Source of the DNA: Polydactylus sextarius
Taxonomy: Eukaryota > Chordata > Actinopteri > Polynemidae
Direction: 5' to 3'
DNA: 64,000 bases
Assembly (NCBI GenBank): GCA_016801845.1
Contig: CM028923.1
Coordinates: forward strand, 14,310,679-14,374,678
The notes beneath the pieces are model-generated. The model worked only from the letters and a program-made list of their open reading frames with translations. It ran no database searches and had not been told where the DNA came from. The translations under genes were made by a program, and so were the position numbers. Shown piece after piece: positions 1 through 12,667 of the stretch. Positions within the stretch are counted from its first letter, which is position 1, and each line of letters opens with the position of its first letter.

Positions 1-3000
1 CCCCCCCTCCTTCCCCCAGGTCTTTCTTCTCCATCTCTTCCCTGTGGCAATAGATCAGATTTCCTCCAGGGAAATCATTACTTGGCATCATTACCATTCC
101 CAACACTTTTATGTACTACCCCTTGTTTCCTCACTCCATTGCTTGATTAAGTTTAGGGAGGGGAGCATAAGGGGGGAAAAAAGAATACCTTTTCAACTCC
201 AGCCCCAATAAATAGGTCTTGGAGGAGAAGCTTTGATTGGGATACTTTGAGGATACCAGTGTGAATACTGTCTTTCGGGACAACTCCTATTCTGTTCAAA
301 TTTAAAATAAAAACCTCCAAGAGTTTCCAAAGAGAGTGTGTTATTGGTGGAGACCAACAGATGTTCCAGTTCAACATTTATTAGCAATGGTAATGAACTT
401 TGCAGGTTGCTGAGTGTGCAGAAGATGTTTGTTACAGCCGAACATAGCAAGAATGTTTTGATCAGAGGGGACTGGTGAAAAGAGCGAGTAACAGTGAGAA
501 CTGTTCTCAGTGTGTTGTTGCATTTAGAGTGCTGACTCTCCACCTTATTCTGAGACACAGTCAGGTTTACAGCGAGGCTAACTCTGCATATTTTCTCATT
601 AGAACTGAGATGTATCAGTGTCAGTGATATGACAGCTGATAAGTAGCGAGAAATTTAATTAACGTAAAATGTCTCACTCAGTTTGTATCTTGGTCACTAC
701 TCTTAAAACTGAAATGATTACTCAATTATTGGACCAGCAGAAAATTAGCAAACTTTGCTAATTTAATATGCAGAAGAGGATATATTTTTAATATATGTAT
801 GTTCTCCTACATTTAAAATTTTTGGTTTAACATTGCGGGTTTGAAAACTCATTTGGTTGCATTGATTTTGACATCAGACATCAGGTTTTGGACCACAAGT
901 AATCGCCTGGGACCAGGAGGAGTCTGTAGGAGACATCACTATTTTAATCTATTGTTCGTATAATTTTGTTGCTTATCAGGTTGTGCAATATTTGCTGTAG
1001 AATAACGTTTGTAATATAATTGTACAATTATACATACAATAATCCATTCAAAGACCATTTTTCTGCAACTTGATACACACTAGAGACTAAAAGTCAAGAT
1101 ATCTCTGCCACTGCTGTATCGGTTTATGTTAAAAATCTTTTTAAAGATTTATGGAAATGAAATGAAAAATTGTTGGCATTACCCTGACCCAAAGTAAATA
1201 CTTTCTATGAGAGTCAGATTTCATACTAGACCATGATTCTCTGCTGGAGCCTGACTGATTCTATTAATTATACAAAAGTCAGCTACAGTAACAAAAACAA
1301 CAACAACAACAAAAAAGATTCAGACAAAACTGCATCTCAACTCTGTTAATGTACCTTATGATAAACATATTTTGCAATAGGCCCCTTAGAAGGAGAAATC
1401 TTCTCTGTAGCATGTAGCTTTCATTCCATGTATTGCTCTATTTCTAAGATATGGACCCCATATCGATAATTCATACTTATAGTTTTGGTGTCTTTGTTGT
1501 CCCTGCAGGCAGTCCGAGGTAAGTCCTGATGCCTCAGTAGTATTCTATGGAGCTGAGAGGCCCCGAGGTAGAGCCTCGGGCGATGGCTTTGGCCCAGCCG
1601 CTCTCCAGAGACAGGCCTGCTTGGCCAGCCTGCTCTGTCTTTAGAGACAAATACGAGAACTCCAGTTTCCACCAGCAGTTTCTCCATCTCTATTCTTCTT
1701 CTTCTTCTGTGTCTCATATTCTGATTCTCTCCTGCTCTGCCCACGTATTAAACTCAAAGTGATTTACACCCCACAAGAGCTGCATGTGGGCGCACTCTTT
1801 CAAAATGTGCAAGTAGGGTCAAGAGTTCAACTGTGGAGGCGGCCAAAAGATGTCTTTCATGATTTCACCAATACAAATACATCTCAACAAGAAGAAAGGA
1901 GGGACAAAATGAGAGTCATGAAGTATGAAAACTAACATGCTGCAATCTAAACGTATTTATTATTTTACAACAATGTAGCTGTCACAAACTGTCACAACAG
2001 TACCTCCCAGATGACAGATGAATCAGTGCTAACACAGCTAACAGTGCAGTTTCTGGTGCTGGGGTGATTTCTGTGGCAGCCCCTCAATCCAACCACCTTT
2101 ACTCCGTTCCAGCTTTTCGACAGATTAGAGATGAAGCTTTGTCAGCCTCTGTAGGCCTCTGAGGGCCACCTTGGCCTTTCAGGCTGGGGCTTGCCAGGGT
2201 ATTAGGGGGTGTCAGGTTCTATGACGGGACGGTGAACAGTAATTACAGCGAGTCCCCGGTCTCCGTCAAGATCTCACCCTCCCCCCCTCGGTGTCAAGAG
2301 GACAGCTCTGTATTGGCAGGAGAAGCGCCAGCCCCTGGAGTCTCCAGAGGACCCATTAGGACGGAGGCCCAATGTCCTGATCAAGCCAACCCTGTGCACT
2401 TCCATTGCACAATTACAGCAAGGCCCACTCATTTGAGGAGCTCACCACTGTTGTTAGCGTCTCCTCAGTCCACAGCCTCCTTAATAACGCACTCAGTAGC
2501 GAGAGCTAGCCAGACCAACAGTCAGCAGGGTGAGACGTGCAGGGCGAGTTAATGATGTGGGTTACAGCTTCCGTGTGATGTTACATAAGATCTGATTGGA
2601 AGAGAGATATCCTGACCTTGTGCACTGGACCTATTACTGAAAAAACAACAAGTCTGCAGGCTTTGTAATAAGGATAGTTTGAGTTAATATTCTATTCAGC
2701 TCACACACTCAACTCTTATTTCAGAGGTAAAGACATAACAGGTTACTAAAGTTTAGCAGTGTTTTCTATTTACTCTTTGGTGACAGATTTTCATTCTAAT
2801 TATATTTATTTAAGTTCATATAGATGAGGTAAAAGGCTTATTAAGCCTGTGAAAATCTGAACATACACCACAACACTAAAACCAATCTAGTAACTGGTTT
2901 TAATGTTGAGTCTGAATTGTATGATTCTAAAGAGAGTGAAATAGACATCAATAATGTCACAATCTAGGGCAGAGAACAGTTGAAAAACAGTTGAAAAACC

Positions 3001-3902
3001 ACCACTCTACACTTCTTTGTCCATAGATATAATTACAGATTAAGGAAACATTAAGTTTAACAAAGACGTCTAATATGAATATACAACTTTTTTTTGACAG
3101 GCAATCACATCCTGGAAAGACAGCAGAACACACAGCATTACACACACCCTGAGTGATAGGGCCAGTAAAGACTTCACTGATGTGTTGATACAGGTGTCCA
3201 CTACGATTAGTAAGTCTGATGGTCATCCGACATTGCCAAGTTTAACCCCTGCACTCATTTCAATAGATCTAGATAAACATAGAACTTATATAATAACTCA
3301 TAAGTGTTGGTGTAACCTGCGATGCCAGGAGTGTCCAGTCTAGAACATTGTATTGTCGCTGTGTCTGAGATATATTCATTATGAACTGTTCTCACTGAAA
3401 TTTGTTATTCGGAGCAGAGATGTCCTTGTCCTCATGGCAGTGTTGTATGTAAGAGGCTGGTGAGGGAAGGGATGGTTAAACAGATTCTGATATAGTTCAG
3501 TTTGACCAGTCTCTGTAAAGTCAGTTTACAGAGACTGGTCAGACAGCGTTTCTTTAATCAGCAATCTGCCATTGATGACAAGTTTCCCGTTACAAAATAA
3601 ATTTATTTTGCAATTTGTCTTTTCTGCTCTGCAACTTGACTGAATCAAAGAGGAGATTGAAATATTTGTGTAATTTTTCACAAGTCGGGTGAATCATTTC
3701 ATTACATCATGAACTGAAAGAAAGGCTGTTTCTGGTTCTTTACTGATCATGGTGTAACACACAGCGTCCACGGAGACTGGTTGGGAACATGAACATGTTG
3801 CTATTAATCTAATATGCTTTCATCTGGGGGTACATCTGTTGGATTGGTTACAATGGTCATGTGTTGCAGCAGATCTCTAAGTAGGATATGACTTCATTAT
3901 GA
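1..3902. other. Intergenic, 3' flank of lmo3; no gene seen
   Basis: Only short unsupported open frames are present. A (CAA)n-rich stretch lies near 1290-1314. The segment about 2030-2560 is GC-richer complex sequence without a convincing exon. A perfect hairpin lies at 3503-3541 and is listed separately. Confidence 0.7.
3503..3541. repeat. Perfect inverted repeat, 17-base arms, 5-base loop
   Basis: The left arm TGACCAGTCTCTGTAAA (3503-3519) and right arm TTTACAGAGACTGGTCA (3525-3541) are exact reverse complements separated by GTCAG. Pairing continues imperfectly for a few more bases on each side. It could be a palindromic MITE core, a hairpin RNA or a recent snap-back duplication; the sequence does not say which. 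Confidence 0.85.
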
Positions 3903-3954
3903 GGTCTGACAAATCAGAGAAAGGTCAAAAATACCAAAACATCCACAGCAAAGA

Positions 3955-4436
3955 CTTGATGAGAGGTACAGACTTACCAGACGAGCCTTGTGGCCAGCTG
4001 CATCATTGTGTGGTTTGGGAGCATCATGTGGTCCAGAGTGGATGCAGTTTCCAGCCTCCTGCTCTCTGGAGACCAGAGCCAACCAGTCAGTGTAACCTCC
4101 TGCCCTCAACCTTCAAATAAGAAGCAATGTTACAGAAACACACCTAAACTTCCTTTGTAATGGAACCAAGTAAAGCCAATTACTCATCATGTAGATGAAA
4201 CATACGTATACATGTGTACATTACTGTACAAATAACATCAGTTAAAGCTATGTTCCTCAGTAATCATTCACTGTCCATATCATCCCACCTGTAGCTTTAT
4301 ACTTTCATCTTTTTGTGTGTTATTACTCACATATGGCTACACCATGGAGCTGAGAGGAAACAGCATTTCAATCCTGTGTATGTCCTGTACGTTTGGCAGA
4401 ACTGATGATAAAGTTGACTTTGACTTTCAGCTTTGA
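3955..4436 (+). mobile_element. Decayed L2-like LINE fragment with 3' tail
   Basis: Near 3983-4025 one frame reads SLVASCIIVWFGS, resembling the SxLTSCITVWYG motif near the C-terminus of fish L2/Rex-type non-LTR reverse transcriptases. The block ends at 4360-4436 with a gene-tail sequence of the form GAGGAAACA...CCTGTGTATGTCCTGTACG...GGCAGAACTGATGATAAAGTTGACTTTGACTTT. I recognise this as the usual 3' end and short tail repeat of such LINEs in teleosts. The middle is degraded and no intact frame remains. The family name is from memory of consensus sequences. Confidence 0.55.
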
Positions 4437-5639
4437 ACCCATTTCCAAGTCTCAGTAGCTGTGCATTATCCGTGAGAGTGTGAAACGTTGTTAGGTTTTG
4501 TGATATAATTACAAATGCAATGTGACCATGGATTAGACCCTTAGATTTAGATGGAGTAAAGAAGAATACATGAACCCAGAAGTCAATATGTGAATAAAAC
4601 CGAAGAATAAAATAGAAGAAGAGGAGAAAAAGGAAAGTGAGACAACAAAGTATTCAAATCCTTTATACTTTTAAAAGTACTAGTAAATAAAGCACAATTA
4701 CTGCAGCATGAATACAGATAAATTGTGTCAACGGCATTTCATTTTTGTCATTAGTGTTTGGTAGAGCAGACTTCTCTGAGGGTGTAGTTATTTCCATTAT
4801 GGTTCTGTTTTTGAATTATTTCAATTTAGTTTGATTGATTGTTGATCACAAGATTAACTTGGACTGACCAATAAACCAAGCTAGCAAATTAAAATTATTG
4901 TAACAAAATGAGAACATATTTCATTAACCATAAGTTCATCTGTTCTTGAACATTTATTCAATTGCATCTTCTAGCACAAACCACAAACCGATCCACAAAG
5001 AGCATGTAAAACATCAAATGATCTCATAGTTGAAGCGCATCAGTCAGGTGGCATTGACCACAGTGATCCCAACCGTCGACATATTAAAAGATATTACCAA
5101 GAACTGAATGTTTCTCTAAAGCTGATGAAAATATTTGAATTTATTGTTGAACTTTATTTGGTCAGAATTCCAAAAAGTATCCTTGGAACAAATGTTACAT
5201 ATCATACCACGCTTTAGGGCTGTTTTTCTTCAGCTGGAACTGAGGCTTTTGTCAAGGTGAAGAGAATAATAAACAGTTCAAATACCAATCAGTCAATTCT
5301 GACTCAAAATCTTCAGGCATCTTCTGGAAAGATAAAAATGAAGAGCTGAGTAATTTCAGTTTTCAAGCATGGCAACGACCTAAAGCTTACAAGCAAATCA
5401 ATCCAAACCCAAATGAACGACTTTACCAGAAGAAGATTATAGATGGAAAACATTTCATTTTTACCTCACAAACACCTGTCATGATAACAAGGTAATTTCA
5501 CGTAATTTCATCTAGAGAGGATGTTGAACTTTATTCATGTATACAGTATCATTTAAGGACAATGTGTCAACAATGTGTCACGTGTAACTTGTTTTGTATG
5601 TTTTGTCTATACAGATCTTAATCTAAAAGTCATGTATGT
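4437..5639. other. Intergenic, AT-rich, nothing recognised
   Basis: No supported open frame, RNA gene or recognisable repeat was seen in this stretch. Confidence 0.6.
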
Positions 5640-5815
5640 ATTGTTTGTTTTTTAAAAATATTTTTGTTTGTATTTGTTTTTTGTTTTTTTTACCTTCACT
5701 GACAGAGTAAGAGTAGACAGACGGAAAACAGGGGAAGAGAGTAAAAACGTCGGGACTTGAACCAGCGACCGCTGCAAGGGATATGCGCCACAACCACTTG
5801 GCCATCCGAACACCT
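5640..5815 (-). mobile_element. tRNA-derived SINE (minus strand)
   Basis: On the minus strand the head reads GGATGGCCAAGTGGTTGTGG (A box TGGCCAAGTGG, a full match to TRGCNNAGYGG). It is followed about 30 bases later by the B box GGTTCAAGTCC (complement of 5754-5767). Next comes a pyrimidine-rich body and an ending of the form CTGTCAGTGAAGGTAAAAAA, then an A-rich tail (AAAACAAAAAACAAATAC type) to about 5640. The tRNA head, body and A-rich tail with internal polymerase III promoter boxes are the hallmark of tRNA SINEs. The CTGTCAnnnAAAGG-like end is familiar from teleost SINEs. Confidence 0.65.
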
Positions 5816-6046
5816 GTTAATGCACTTTGCATCAATCGACCACTGGTTGTCAAAAAGACATAGCGACCCTGCCTATCAGCTGTATGTGTAGGTGAGTAAC
5901 AGAGGAATAGAGATTTAAAAGTTATATATAAATGTGAAATGTGACCCCCTCTCAGCACAAACTCTAATAAATGGTCTACACTCACATAAGCAACCATTTT
6001 TAAATACTGATCCTGCAGAAAAAGAAATGCTCACAGGTCACACAAG

Positions 6047-6080
<34 letters not shown>

Positions 6081-6083
6081 CAC
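6047..6083. repeat. (CA)n microsatellite
   Basis: About 37 bases of CA repeats with one CG interruption. Confidence 0.95.
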
Positions 6084-6374
6084 TGCGCTTCCAGCAATCC
6101 CACTGGGTTGTTTACGTTCATTATCCAGCTCTGAATAGCTGCTTGTTATGATTGCTTCAGACTCTCTTCAAACTACATTTGAACAATGTGCTTCCCCTTG
6201 GGTTGAGGCTCTACACACAGAAGTCATTCTGGCTTGCTGACCTCAGTTCCTCCTCATACAGTGACTCTGAAACTGTGTGCAGTGCTGCCTCAAATAAAAC
6301 ACATCAGTTATATATAAGAGGCAGTTAAAGGCATTAAGCCTGTCATCTTCAACAGGATGGGATATTCATCCACC

Positions 6375-6460
6375 AGGCAAGACAAGTTTATTTGTGCTCC
6401 ACTTTTCATCAACAAGGAAATTCAAGATGTTTTACGTTTAAGATCAAATGTACTTGACAA
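6375..6460 (+). repeat. Remnant of a common teleost dispersed repeat
   Basis: The stretch AAGTTTATTTGTGCTCCACT TTTCATCAACAAGGAAATTCAAGATGTTTTACG is a diverged copy of the very common teleost motif AGTTTATTTGTATAGCACATTT followed by CAACAAGGCAATTCAAAGTGCTTTAC. The recognition is from memory of fish genomes. It is a fragment with no coding content. Confidence 0.55.
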
Positions 6461-9400
6461 TGTTAAGGACACATGAAAATGAGGTTTAAATTGACAAAGT
6501 AAAATAAATTAAAACTTAATCAAGCATGAAACAGCAGCAACAGTGTAGCAGTTGGATAAACTATGAAATCTTTAGTAAGACTCAACTACTCAAGTTCTTG
6601 GTAATGTACTTGTAACCTTAGCACTGACACTGTTTTCTGCTGATAGATAAACTTATACAAAGAAAAATCTTGTACATTTTACTTTATGTTTTCCCAACAG
6701 CTGTAGTTACTACCAACTAAGGCATGAACATGCTGCTTACAGATTATTGCATCAGTGTTGACAAACCTTAATAGAATTTACCCAGAGATGGAAGAAATAC
6801 TCATGGACTTTGCTTAAAGTTGACAGAGAATCAAAAAGCATTTTTACCGTCTTTGTTGAAAAACAGTCGTCCACCTACATTCAGGAACAGGCGGAAAGTG
6901 CTAGAAAATCTGAATATCTCCTTTTTCATAGAAATTTGTCTTTTAGGAACGTCTGCTTGAAAATGGCTCATTTTCAAAAACGGTTGTTTGTGATATAAAA
7001 TATATCTCACTGCCCTCCCACTCTGATTCCAGGTGAGCTAAAGGTGATTAGCTGTAAAAAGATGGTCTGTCCTTGTTCCAAAGTCACATACATTTGAGTG
7101 GCAGTAACAGCCGCCAATCAGTGCCACACGTTTAAATCCCTCCATCCTAAAATATCCTAATACCCTAAAATAGAGGTTTTTATTAAGCTTCTGAGGCGTT
7201 ACACATCCAACCAACATTTTATAGTGTATATGTCACATCAAGGAACAAGGATCAAAACCCTGTTCAACTTTTCTCTGTCACCTTTAAGTAAAGGTATAAA
7301 AAACAATGTAACATGGACTAGAGTTTTAAGTGCAATCAGACTAACAACAATCACAACCGCAGTTTGTGTGTTATGATAAGCTCCATATTCACCGTTTTAG
7401 CTCTGATTTGGTCTCCACCACCGCTTGTGAAACAAAATCTGTCTCTTTGCTCCACTATGACAAAAATGTTGATTATTCTCTCTGAATTTAGGTATTACTA
7501 TGAGTGATACCTTTCACATTAGAAGTAATGTGAATACTGATTTGTACAGTTTTAAGTAGGTCATGTTATGCTGCGAAAAAAAAACGAGGCTCATTCCAAC
7601 ATACAGTTTAAAGAAATGAAAAGATTAATTTCTTTATGCTTCATATTAATGTTATGGCACATACTGGCCAGAGAGTAAAATATGCAAAAATGGAAAAAAA
7701 AATAATAAAAAGAATTTCAAAAACTTAAACAACAAATAAACATAAAACATCAACACAAAAAGAGACCTTATTCATATGTTTTAATCTTACATTTTTCATA
7801 CAGTTGTAACATTTTCTTTGCCTCGAATCTGTTAAGTTAGGGTCAGTATCTGTGCTTTAACTTAGTCTGAGCACTGAGCAGTCAGCGTGCAATGTGTGCA
7901 AAGAACATGTATAATGAAAAATGATTTTGGAAAAACACTTTATTAATTTTTATTAAGAAAGAACATCTTTTCAGCCGTGTTGGGATTAAATGATCTCCCT
8001 GGCTTTGAGAGTCTTTCACAGGCCACAGATGAGGCGGCACTCCTCAAAAACCTCACTGCAGCTTGTAAAGCTGTGGATCAATGCATTTCTGTTTTTCCCC
8101 AGTATTTCAGTCAAACCTCAAGTCTTCCAGTTACTGGGAGAAATAAGATCAAAGTGTTGCCAAACTTTCTTTTCCTCAGTGGATCCATCACGAATGGAAT
8201 GAATTTGAGGAAAATTTTAACAGCAGAACTTTTGTCTTCATTGGTGAATTTCTTCGTTTCTATTGCTACTTTTATAACCATTGATTACAAGAGCCTTATG
8301 TTCTGCATTATCTGCTTGTGTTTTGTGCTGAAGCAACACCATTAAGTAAGTTAAAAAAAAAGACCATCTTCTTCTCATTAAAGCTTTTTTTACAAACCAT
8401 TTACAATGTTTTATATCTGCTCAGTGTCAACACTGCTCTACAAGAATGAATGAATGTAAACACTGCTCAGTGGGTCAGTAACCAGAATGTGAAATAATGT
8501 AAAATCCATAAATGTGCGTAGCTCACTGTCTGTCTGTAAATAAAATAATGTAAATTATGGAAAGAACATGTGTAGTAATGCAGAAATTATATCAGTAGTT
8601 GAAATCTGAAATCTGCCTCAGTTAATAATAAATGATATCTTGTGTGGTAGGTACCTTATGGTACCTATGGGACTGTGTTAGCCCATGAACTATAAATCCA
8701 GCTTTACAACATCATGGCTGAGGTCAGCAGTGATGTTTGCTGATAAGTTTGCCCTCACAGTCTTGTTCTGGTTCATCCAGATTGATGTTGGATGGAGCTG
8801 GAAACAGGATTCGTCAAGTTGTTGCACACCAAGCTGGGCAGGCTTTTTCTTTATAGAGTTGGAACTGGACCATCCATGAACCAATGGAAGCACATGACCT
8901 GAGCTCGTCCAATAGAATCAGCTTATATAAGCTGAAAGGAGTCACAAGCATGTTAAGCCTGTGGGTAGAGCACCTCAGCTTTACAGGACTGAAACCACTG
9001 ATGGATTTCAGTCAACACTGACTTACAGGAACATACAGAGATTGTGATGGACACATCAGCAAATTAATTAAATGCGTCATGTTGGAGAATGTGTAGAATT
9101 TTATTTTTATTTTATTTTTTTTTTCATTCCTTGACATTAGTAACTTCGGTTTGCCCTATCACGTTACTATTTAAAATGTAACTAGGCTGAAACATCTACT
9201 GGAACTAAGAGGCCCAGAGAAGAAAGAGCAGCAACTCCAGGCGTCCACATTCTTTTGGTTATATGTTATGTCTTGCACACAAACTGTTTTAACTTTAATA
9301 TTTGTGAGTGTGTGTGGCGTGTATGTATGAGGCCTTTTGCTTTCTTTCTTTTTTTTTTTTTTTAAAACTGCACCTCTGTTTATCGCTGATACACACATTT

Positions 9401-12400
9401 CTCCTCAGATCCCCCATCTGCCCTGTTTGATTACACTCATCCACCAGAGAGTGGGGAGGAGAGAGAGAGAGGGAGCAGTGCCTTTGAGTCTCCTCCGCCA
9501 TTTCACACAACAAAATAAGACGTTTCATCACACAATGCTTCTCCACCAAATGAGCTGGGTGAAAATTGCCTTTTGAATAATCCGCTTCTTGATTTTTTTT
9601 TCTCTCCTTTTTTTTCCTCGTGAAAGGTTTTCTGAAGGTTATTGTTGAGAATAATGCAGCTCCTGCCCCCCTGCAGATGACAATCATCTTTCCAATTTGT
9701 TTGAGATTAGGTCATATGGAAACAGCAGCATCGTAAACACACAATGTCTGTACCGCGGGTGATGGGGAATGGAGAGGGTGGCACCGTTTCCCCCTGTTCG
9801 GGGTGCATCCAGCTTTGATTGCCGTGACACTGGCAGTGGGAGAAACCAGGGCAACAAACAAACAGAAATCCACAGATCTCTGTTACTAACTGGGAGAAAG
9901 AGAGAAGCCAGCCCCCCCACCCTTCCTCCCCAAAGCAGCATGACCAGATTGGATGTTTGATTTGTGGCTGGATCAGTAAACACACTACGGCTTCAGCTGC
10001 TTCTTTTGATTCAACATAAATCATATCTGAACAAACAAACGAGTTCTTGGTGTTTGAGATACAACAGTATTGACATCGCCGGCGCCATCTGAAAAGAACA
10101 TTAATATTTCTCTTAGCGCTACTAGAGGCTGACTTTTATCACCAGGACACTTAAAATAACATTACAGTGCATGACTCCTGTTGGTCATCTGTGGTGTGTG
10201 TATGTGTTTTTGTGTGTGGGAGGTGAATTGCTGTAAGTTTCCTGGCATGGTTCAGATGGTTGACTGAGGCCTAAAAGGGCATCTGCTAGAGGTTAACCTG
10301 CGACATCAAAAGAGAGATTTCTAAGACCCGGGAAACTGAATGCCTGCATAACCCTGACTGTGCCGAGACTAATGGCAGGCAGATTCTTCAGCGGTGATAA
10401 CTCGCCTAATGCCTTCTTTGAGTAGAGGATCGGTTGACTGGGTCAGATTAGTGCTCGAACATGTGTTTAAGATGCAAGTACACAATCAATGGTGTGCTAA
10501 TTGTTTGTCTCAGAGACACTAACATCTTTTGCTATCTAGAATGTCAATAATCAGCTGGGTTGCTTTTCCTGAAGAGGCAGCAGGATGCCATGAAGCTCAC
10601 CAATAAAGATTACCCTGATAAATGCACAAAATAACAGACTTAATTAATTCAGTTAATTTGTACAGTAAAATACATTTATTATTTATTACAATAAATGTGG
10701 AGAGATATGTAGTGGGATCTGTATGGCATGAAATAAAATAAGCTGCTTTGCTTCCTCTTTGCATCAACACAGAGTAGTAATGAAGGATGATGCTGAGACA
10801 CCTGGTGGCAGAGAAGAGAATCTGAGTCTGCTACTGATTTCTAAATGCAATTTTAATTTGGTTAGGTATAAATATAAAAACATTGCATGGAATTACATTA
10901 CGGCTCCATTTTCCATGTCTCCTTCCTCTATTCTGATTGAGATTATGGCCCTAAAATAGTTTGTACAGGCCCTGAACAAAGCCAGAGTGGGTCTAGTTTT
11001 CTAGTCAATCACATCAAAACATCTACATAATTAGAGATGAGATAGCTCTTCAACATCAACTTCAGAGACCCATAACTTTGGTACAAACAATCATTATCAA
11101 GACAATAATACATTAAGTTGATGTTTGTCTTTTCTTTTTATAGAGCAAATGTCATAATTTGTTTGGACTGGTGAATCAGTAATGGTGACCTGAGTATTGT
11201 GCATTGTTACTGAGGGCTGACTAATCTTTCGGTGGGTACTACACTCTCAGTTGGCCAGTGCACTCAAATCAGACCAAAAATACAAAAGTCCATTATCCCT
11301 GCAATAAAGAGTTAATGACCCAACAACGGGAATATATTTGCCAGGGCGCCCATCTCCTTGAAAGGGCCAAAGGATAAGGAGTCATTAAAGCAGTGTTATC
11401 TGGTCCAGATAGCATTGGCATGTCTGTGAAGATCATTATTTTTGCCCCTGGAGCCGTTTGGCAAAGGAGAGCAGGGCTAACTGCACACCCAACGCTTACT
11501 CCAGGGTCAGCTGTGACACAGGGATGAAGACGCTAACGATACACAGCCTGGCAGTTAATGCTTTTTCTAAATGGTCTTAATGACTATGGACCCTAATGTG
11601 GGAGAGCTTGGGCTCTCTGTTTTTCTTTGTGCTTTGTCAGCTCACTGTAGCTGCCAGCGACACAGCCGAGTTGTTGCTTTTTCATTTTCTTTACTTTTCG
11701 CAGGGTTTTCTTCTACTTTGATGTATTTTTTTCTTTTGGAGGAGGGGGGAGTACGCATCTCACTGCCCCACGGCTCATGGCCCCAGTGAGCTGTGAGCAG
11801 TTTATATTGTAATAAAGACTCTTAAATAAAACACAGTTTTGCAATGTTGAGCCTCCCAGTTCAACTTTCCCTTTGGTAAATCTGTGCCTTTATATGAAGG
11901 AATACCCCAAAAATTTCATACATATGCAAAGTAGCAAGAAGAAGTTGACCGTATCTAAGTAACTTCTACTGAGTTAACAGAGGAAATGTTCAGATTGTAC
12001 ACAGTGACAAAAAAGTTATAATGCTAACAATTGCTTGTGGTAAGAATTAGAAGATGACTGTTGTGTCCTTAGTCTATTAAAATGAAAAATTACTAATATG
12101 GAAACATTTCATTTGTTTGTATTTTGTATTTAAAAGTAGGTTATATACCTAAATTATTTTACAAGGTGGAAATTTTACCCAAAGATACCTGTCACAAAGA
12201 ACTGTTGTGTGATCCACAAGAGATGCATGTTCATAGAAGGGCCCCACATTTTTGATGTTGAATCCCAAGAGAAAGCACTCATTGTTGGACGAGCTGATAG
12301 CTGTAACAACCTTACCAGTAACTAAAGAGGAGAATTTCCTGGAATTAGAAAAGGGAATTGAAAAGGCAAGACTGATGGATGAGCTAGAAGTGGACATTGT

Positions 12401-12660
12401 TAAAAGTGTGGATTATCAGGATGACTTTACCCTCCGGACAGCCTGTGCAAGACGGATAATTGAAAGAGAACATGTGGCTGTGGGCAAAGGGAGCTCACCT
12501 CCTCTGAGTGAAGTTTACATTCAAGCAGGCTGACCACAGGCCATCAGTGAAGTTGTCTGTTTACAAATATGATGGTAAAAACTGATATAGTAGGAATTGC
12601 CATCAATTCAGAGAAAGTGCAGAAATAAAGATATAGAGAGAGCCTAAATGAAATGTTTGT
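6461..12660. other. Intergenic, 3' flank of lmo3; no gene recognised
   Basis: No exon could be supported. Short open frames at 7977-8345 and 12255-12533 have protein-like composition but no family resemblance. A palindromic TATA-like element lies at 8919-8934. Poly-T tracts occur at 9349-9363 and 9593-9616. The segments 9650-10600 and 11330-11800 are complex, GC-balanced sequence that might be regulatory. Confidence 0.6.
8919..8934. promoter_or_regulatory. 16-base perfect palindrome containing a TATA-like core, near a CCAAT box
   Basis: CAGCTTATATAAGCTG is its own reverse complement. A CCAAT motif (GTCCAATAG) sits directly upstream at about 8908-8914, and another CCAAT is at 8880-8885. A CCAAT pair plus TATATAA is promoter-like, but no exon or transcript can be assigned, and a decayed repeat promoter is equally possible. 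Confidence 0.3.
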
Positions 12661-12667
12661 GGATGAA

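Noticed and set aside
7977..8345. Open frame with protein-like first half (LNDLPGFESLSQATDEAALL)
   Set aside because: Starts at TTG, the second half is low-quality hydrophobic AT-rich translation, and no known family was recognised; too weak to list as a gene.
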